A stretch of DNA of 64,000 nucleotides from Piromyces finnis. Taxonomy: Eukaryota > Neocallimastigomycota > Neocallimastigomycetes > Neocallimastigales > Neocallimastigaceae. Below, piece after piece: positions 58,589 to 64,000 of the stretch. Position numbers and translations under genes: made by a program. The notes beneath the pieces are model-generated. The model searched no databases, had not been told where the DNA came from, and worked only from the letters and a program-made list of their open reading frames with translations. Each line of letters begins with the position of its first letter. Position 1 is the stretch's first letter. The DNA is taken from NCBI GenBank assembly GCA_002104945.1, contig MCFH01000015.1, forward strand, positions 290,501 to 354,500, given 5' to 3'.

Positions 58589-60352
58589 CGATGGTGATTC
58601 GTCCTGAATCAATAGAAAATCAGAACAAGAGAGATCCAACATTTTACTTAGCAGGACAACCCATTCCAACTACTGATTGTTATACTTATCTTGGTGTTCC
58701 ATTTGATAAGAATCTGTCCCTTAAACCAGTAATTAAAGCTCTTAATAACAAGGTTTTGAAAGGACTTTTTTCAGTCAGTAAATTCTTAAGAAATCCTAAT
58801 ATTCCTATTCCCTTCAAAAAGCTAGTACTTAACTCACAAGTGATTAGCAGAGTTTCATACTTTGCACCATTACTTGGATCCAACAAAGCCAGGTCTAGGA
58901 TTGCTCAGAAGCATGTTAACAAAGGAATACGATGGGTTGCCGGAGTTCATAAAGCTGTATCGTTTATATCTTTATACTCTATTTCAAAAGATTTGAATAT
59001 TCTTCCATTGTCAGCCAAATGTGCATTAGCTCAGGTTAGATGTTTTAACAAATGGAAAAACTCAAATTGTATTATCTCACACCTTGTCAATTACATTCCT
59101 AAATTTAGAAAATACACGTGGTGCAAATCAAGTAGGACACTTGATAAAAAACTAAAGAAGCATGGAGATGTTAAAGCAGTTAAAAACCTTTATTGGAAAG
59201 ATCTCAAGGGGAATTCAATCAAAGTGCAATATTATGATGATAATAAATTTAGTGAAACTAAAGATTTTATTAAATTATGTTATGAATACCCAGAGTTTGC
59301 CTATGGCTTTTACTGGCTATTGAAAGCAAGAAGCGGATACAAGTTGGATGCTAGAGTTGCCAAAGCTGCTAAATTTGTTGATCCAGTTTGTCCTAACTAC
59401 TGTCCATGTTGCAAGTGTGGAGATCAAAGTATTAAACATTGGTTATTAGATTGTCCAACATTTAGAGATATCCGTATTAAACATTATGATTCCATAGTCC
59501 AGCTACTAAATTTTTTCAGTCAACGTAATTCCAATAGTCCTATCAATAATAATGAAATTGATAATATCAGTAGAGATAGTAATAACATTAATAGTAATAG
59601 TAACAATAGTAGTAATAACAATAGTAATAGTAACAATAGTAATAGTAACAATAGTAATAATAACAATAATAGAAATAATAATATTAGTAATGATAGCAAT
59701 AGTGAAGATAATAATTCTAATTTAGATAGTAATTTAGATAATAATAGTAATAGTTCTAATAATCCGGTGAATATTAATGTGTATGATTATTCTAGTGTGT
59801 GCAGTAAAATATTTAAATTCCTTCTTGGGGGAAGAAGTTTTAACAATATCAATTACAATTCAAGGGAATGGAAAGAACTTTGTAAGCGTCAGATTCAATC
59901 TGGTACTAATGAAGGAACACCATTCTTGACGGTAACCGCGGAACTTCTAACCAAAATCATGCCTTTTGCTATTGGCCAGCAATGGTCAATGTTCAAAAGG
60001 TTTGAAGCAACATCCAAGAGCGTCAATGCTGAAGAAACAGTAAGACAGGAGGGCGCAGCGCAACCAATGGAGATCATAATTTTGTCCCATGATAAAATTT
60101 TGATCTTTGGCTCGGTGTCCCATTGGAAGTCAAATACAATTATTATACTTTAGTATGATAGTGGCTTTCTTACTTTAATTAAAATGACTCGAATACATTA
60201 TACCCAATTTTTATTCATTTGTGTTTATTTAAACCTATTTTTTTTATTTTTATTTATTTTTAATTTTTTATTACATGTATTATAATTTTAATTAAATTAA
60301 TAATAAAGTTTAAAATATTTGATGCCGTTAAAAAAAAAAAAAAAAAAAAAAA
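58589..60352 (+). mobile_element. LINE copy D, 5'-truncated
   Basis: Similarity to copy C starts abruptly at the position equivalent to 38096 and continues to the 3' end GATGCCGTT plus poly(A). The 13-bp TSD and the 5' truncation are the standard outcome of incomplete target-primed reverse transcription. It lacks the endonuclease and the catalytic FADD motif. Confidence 0.94.
58591..60153 (+). pseudogene. C-terminal LINE ORF fragment (copy D)
   Basis: By chance the truncation leaves an in-frame ATG (MVIRPESIENQNK), so 520 codons stay open to the C-terminus. Contains only the post-catalytic RT region, the zinc knuckle CPCCKCGDQSIKHWLLDC and the Asn-rich tract, which is shorter and differently arranged from copies A and C. 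C-terminus matches copy A. Not expected to be functional. Confidence 0.9.
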
Positions 60353-60365
60353 TTCTAAAGATATA
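60353..60365. repeat. 3' target-site duplication of LINE copy D
   Basis: TTCTAAAGATATA directly after the poly(A) tail. Confidence 0.85.
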
Positions 60366-61028
60366 TTTAATGATAATTAATAAAGCCACAAAAATATTTA
60401 AAATTTATATAGATTGTGGCTTGATTTAAGACAAAGAACAATAAAAAATTTCAATTTTTATAATAAAAAAATACAACGAAAAATCAAAAATCGAAAATTT
60501 TTTAAATCTTTCTTTATCATCATCTTTATTAGAAGGGAGGGGAAAAAAAATTGTTGTTTTATTCTTTAATTAATATTTTGAAATAAATAAAATAAAAAGA
60601 TGGTTATACATTCAAATATAATAATACAATAAACCATTATAATCTTTGTATAATAATTAAAATTTAATAATCTTTTATAAATCAACCTAATATCAAATGA
60701 AGGGTTATGTTATATCAAATTCATTATTATTTTTTATTATTTAAAAATGAAACCATTTTTAAAAAATAATGACGCAATTTAAATATTAAAATTGAATTAA
60801 AAAAAGAAAAATAAAAAAAAAAACTATTTATATAAAAAGGAAGAAAAATGGATCTTTTTTTTTTAATTTAATATATATTTTTTAAAATAAAATAATAAAA
60901 GTAGCTTTAAAAGGTAGGTTTAAAAATGTTTAAAAGATATATTTGTAGATATATGAATGATGATGTAGTAATGACTTATTAATAAATATTTATATTTAAT
61001 AAACTGGAGTAAATAACCGTATTTTACA
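60366..61028. other. AT-rich intergenic region
   Basis: Precedes the zinc-ribbon gene and should hold its promoter. No distinct element seen. Confidence 0.5.
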
Positions 61029-61307
61029 ATGAACAACAATCATAATGTTGATGATGATTCTTTAGACAAATTCTTTGAGGAATCACCTTTATTTGAAGAA
61101 GAAAGGTTAAGAGAAAGATTAAAGGAACAAAAAAAAGAACCATTATCATCCCTGGAGAATAAAAACAACACCTTATTTAATAATTCATTACGTTGTAAAA
61201 ATTGTAATAATCATGGTGACATTACCTTAAGACGTATTGAAAATAGGGAAGAATCCATTTTAGTATGCTATTGTTTAAATTGTAAAAGAATTATCAGTCG
61301 ATTATAA
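61029..61307 (+). CDS. Small zinc-ribbon protein, unrecognised
   Basis: 92 residues. The N-terminal half is acidic with a charged helix (FEEERLRERLKEQKKE). The C-terminal half has two Cys pairs, RCKNCNN and VCYCLNCKR, separated by a strand-rich stretch (GDITLRRIENREESILV), the layout of a four-cysteine zinc ribbon as in small transcription-related proteins. I do not recognise the family. Cys spacing and the mix of codons support a real gene. It is possible that it is spliced to a downstream exon (an exon-like end is seen at 62186-62240), but its own stop is clear. Confidence 0.6.
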   Translation: MNNNHNVDDDSLDKFFEESPLFEEERLRERLKEQKKEPLSSLENKNNTLFNNSLRCKNCNNHGDITLRRIENREESILVCYCLNCKRIISRL

Positions 61308-62451
61308 ATATCTATACTAAATACGTATGGATTATTAAAATTAGATATATAAATAAATATATATAAATTGTAGTTATAAATTCATTATTTTTTTTTTTTG
61401 TAAAATAAAAGGATTTATAATTATTTAATATATAAAAAAAAAAATTTCAAAAGTATTTTAAAAGTGTTAAAAAAAAATTTGATACTAATAATATATATTA
61501 TATACAATTATATATTATTAATATTAAATGTAATCAAAGAACAGTCTTCATAAATAAAATGGTGAATTTAATAGAAATTATAAAAACGATTTTTAAATGA
61601 AATATTAAAATAAATCATACTTTTTATCAATTATTTAAATTTTCAGTTTTAACAGCATTTTATGATTATAAATTTTAAAATAAAATAAGTTATGATTTAT
61701 TTTCAAAGACAAACTACTAAAACAGTATTGCTTTTAAATAAAACTTTTTTTATTTATATTTTTTCTTTTATATTTTTTATACATGCATTAATGAAAAAAA
61801 AAAAGTCTAATACAAGTTACATTTTCATTATTTGTATTATCATTAAAACAATATAATGTTAAAAATAGTTATTATATTGTTAAAAAAATGGTATTTAAAG
61901 AATCATTACTACTAGTAATACGAACTATTGAATTGTTGTATATATATATATATAAAAGAAATCCATTCCTATCCCTAATAAAAATTCTTGATTGTTTATC
62001 ATTTCCTAGAAAATTAATATTTATTACAATAATTAAATATTAATAAAAAAAATTAAAAATTATGTATTCTCAATCTATGAATTATTGTTTTTTTTTTTTA
62101 ATATAAAGTTTATATAATGAGATTTTTACTCACTTGATTATTATTACTAATTATTGTTACTAATTATTACTTTTTTTTTCACAGACTACTTGGTTTTAAA
62201 GATGCTAATTTAAATGATTATAATAACCATGGCAACTAAAATAAAAAAAATTACTAATATAAAGAATGTTTAATAATTTATATCAGGTGAGTATGACAAG
62301 CATTTTTTATATATTTTAATATCATTTGAAGTTGCTTATAAAAAAAAACTTACCATAAAAAATATAAAAAATGATAATTTTTTTTTTTGAAATTATTAAT
62401 TATCGAGCCATTATTACAAATATAGTAATTTATAATTATAATTATATATTT
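61308..62451. other. AT-rich region between convergent genes
   Basis: Mostly A/T runs. One exon-like piece, TTTTTTTCACAG followed by an open frame LLGFKDANLNDYNNHGN and a stop (62186-62240, plus strand), has a good acceptor but no identified upstream exon. Confidence 0.45.
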
Positions 62452-64000
62452 TTAAAAAATACCTATAACTAGAATAAGGATAGTAATAATAACAGTAGTT
62501 ATCCACAATTTCTATAAAGAAATAAAAATATATTATACATATATATATTAATTATATAATGATTTATTTTTTATTTTTTATTTCAACTATAAAAATATTC
62601 TATGTTTATATTTAACATTTATAATTTACTTTTCTACTACTTTGACGAATTTTAATGGCTTTAGTCATTTCAGATGAACCTTGTTGAACCGCTTCATCTA
62701 CTTGATCAACATTTTCTTTAATACTAACCATAATATCATTTTGAGTCATTAACATATTTTGCATATTTTCAAAAGTATATAATAATTCCTATTATAAATA
62801 AAATATTTAATTTTTTTTTTTTACTATATTGATTATTTCTCTTACTATTATTATTATTATCATTGCTATTATTATTATTATTATCATTGCTATTATTATT
62901 ATTATTATTTATTATTATTATTATTATTATTACTATTACTATTACTATTACTATTACTATTACTATTACTATTACTATTACTATTACTATTACTATTACT
63001 ATTACTATTACTATTACTATTACTATTACTATTACTATACTATTACTATTACTATTACTATTACTATTACTATTACTATTACTATTACTATTACTATTAC
63101 TATTACTATTACTATTACTATTACTATTACTATTACTATTACTATTACTATTACTATTACTATTACTATTACTATTACTATTACTATTACTATTACTATT
63201 ATTATTATTATTATTATTATCATCATTATCATTATTATTATTATTTAATATTATTATGTATTTATATATTATTAAAAAATTTATACTTCAACAGATTGTT
63301 CTAATCTTTTTATTTCTGTATTTGTAACATGAGATTCTTGATATTCTTCTTCTCTAGAATATTTAATATTGGATAATTCTTGTTTAAATATTGGTGATGT
63401 ATTATTATTTTCAAATGATGCTTGAACTTCGGTTTCTGAAGCATTTTTATGTACTATTTTTTTTTTGTTAAAAAAAAAAAAGTAAAGGGTAAAAGAAGAA
63501 AATAATATATCATATTCTTATATTTTCTTATATTTATTTTATCAATTTCTTTTTTTTTTTTTTTTGAAGGGGGAATAATAGAATACTTTTTTTTTTAAAA
63601 TGAAAATAATAAATTTAAATCTATTCTTTTCTTACTTAACATATATTGATATTTAAATAGTTTATAGATTTTCTTTTGATGTTCCATTTTTAAATAATTA
63701 TATGATTTCAGAAGATGCTTTAAATCATTGGCAAGTTTTCGTTCAAGTGAAATACGAATATTATTTCTTTTATCTTTAGTTTTATTTTTTGTTTCATTAC
63801 TTAGGATTAAAAGTTGAGTTCCGATATCTCTTAACCTACTTGATATATCAATTTTTAATCTATTGATATGTTTATTTATAGCCGAAAACTTTGCCGAATT
63901 AATATTCATCATTAGTTGATCCTGTAGTTGACTCAACTTTTTTATATCTTCCTTGGAATAATTTAATTCAGTTTGTAAATATTTTATCTGTTTATTTAAC
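62452..64000 (-). CDS. Syntaxin-type Q-SNARE (N-terminus outside window)
   Basis: Inferred exons on the minus strand: 64000 (continues beyond)-63636, 63453-63287, 62788-62630 and 62511-62452. All phases fit. The N-terminal part (INKHINRLKIDISSRLRD..., then LERKLANDLKHLLKSYNYLK) looks like the helical Habc region. The third exon codes a 53-residue SNARE motif, ELLYTFENMQNMLMTQNDIM...VQQGSSEMTKA, with the zero-layer Gln in MLMTQND, followed by basic SSRKK. The last exon encodes a C-terminal anchor, LWITTVIITILILVIGIF, then stop. Syntaxins drive membrane fusion on the target membrane; a plasma-membrane Sso1-like or endosomal role cannot be separated here. Intron 62789-63286 carries a large hexanucleotide array. 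Confidence 0.85.
62845..63240. repeat. ATTACT hexanucleotide microsatellite with ATT flanks, in a syntaxin intron
   Basis: From about 62926 to 63197 the unit TATTAC is repeated some 45 times with one small slip near 63037; ATT trinucleotide arrays lie on both sides. It fills more than half of the intron. Confidence 0.95.

Noticed and set aside
62829-63327. Poly-Ile/Tyr/Leu and Thr-Ile repeat ORFs
   Set aside because: Translation of the ATT/ATTACT arrays in the syntaxin intron.

Overview
The window looks like nuclear DNA of an anaerobic gut fungus (Neocallimastigomycota; genus not resolvable by eye). The evidence is extreme AT bias with near GC-free intergenic DNA full of homopolymers and TAA-type microsatellites, short spliceosomal introns (mostly GTAAnn...TAG), Asn- and Gln-rich low-complexity protein segments, a feruloyl esterase with two fungal CBM10-type dockerin domains (cellulosome-type), and a GH6 cellulase. 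No tRNA, rRNA or CRISPR signal was recognised.

Layout. 1-1650 (-): 5' part of an RNPS1-like SR protein with an RRM. 2648-4741 (+): nine-exon calcineurin-like phosphoesterase. 5142-6137 (-): ankyrin-repeat protein. 8614-9021 and 10566-11321 (+): two related small secreted precursors made of acidic spacers, dibasic (Kex2-type) sites and Lys/Ala-rich cationic peptides; this pair is my best candidate for an undescribed system. 11799-17563 (-): nearly full-length LINE (copy A) with one nonsense codon, followed by a LINE remnant (copy B, 17705-18193). 18544-19725 (-): dockerin-bearing CE1 feruloyl esterase. 24185-25531 (-): MATE-type transporter of bacterial appearance. 25951-26259: 42-bp minisatellite with coding capacity. 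27512-29767 and 31654-33285 (+): tandem pair of AVT-like amino acid transporters. 33985-40170 (-): broken AAA-ATPase-like gene split by a full-length LINE with an intact ORF (copy C, + strand, 11-bp target-site duplication). 41359-43104 (-): CBM1-GH6 cellobiohydrolase with a Trp-studded Asn-rich linker. 45337-47128 (-): secreted degenerate histidine-phosphatase-like protein with DPWANIFGG repeats. 54043-57785 (+): CHX/KHA1-type cation/H+ antiporter. 58589-60352 (+): 5'-truncated LINE (copy D, 13-bp TSD). 61029-61307 (+): small zinc-ribbon protein. 62452-64000 (-): syntaxin-type Q-SNARE running off the right edge.

How the parts relate. The esterase and GH6 enzyme fit extracellular plant-cell-wall breakdown, one tethered to a cellulosome and one free and cellulose-binding. 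Transporters (MATE, AVT pair, CHX-type) and the SNARE are ordinary cell functions. LINE activity accounts for about 14 kb and for the clearest structural change in the window. Exon boundaries were inferred by eye from splice signals, reading frame and family alignment; they are not transcript-confirmed.
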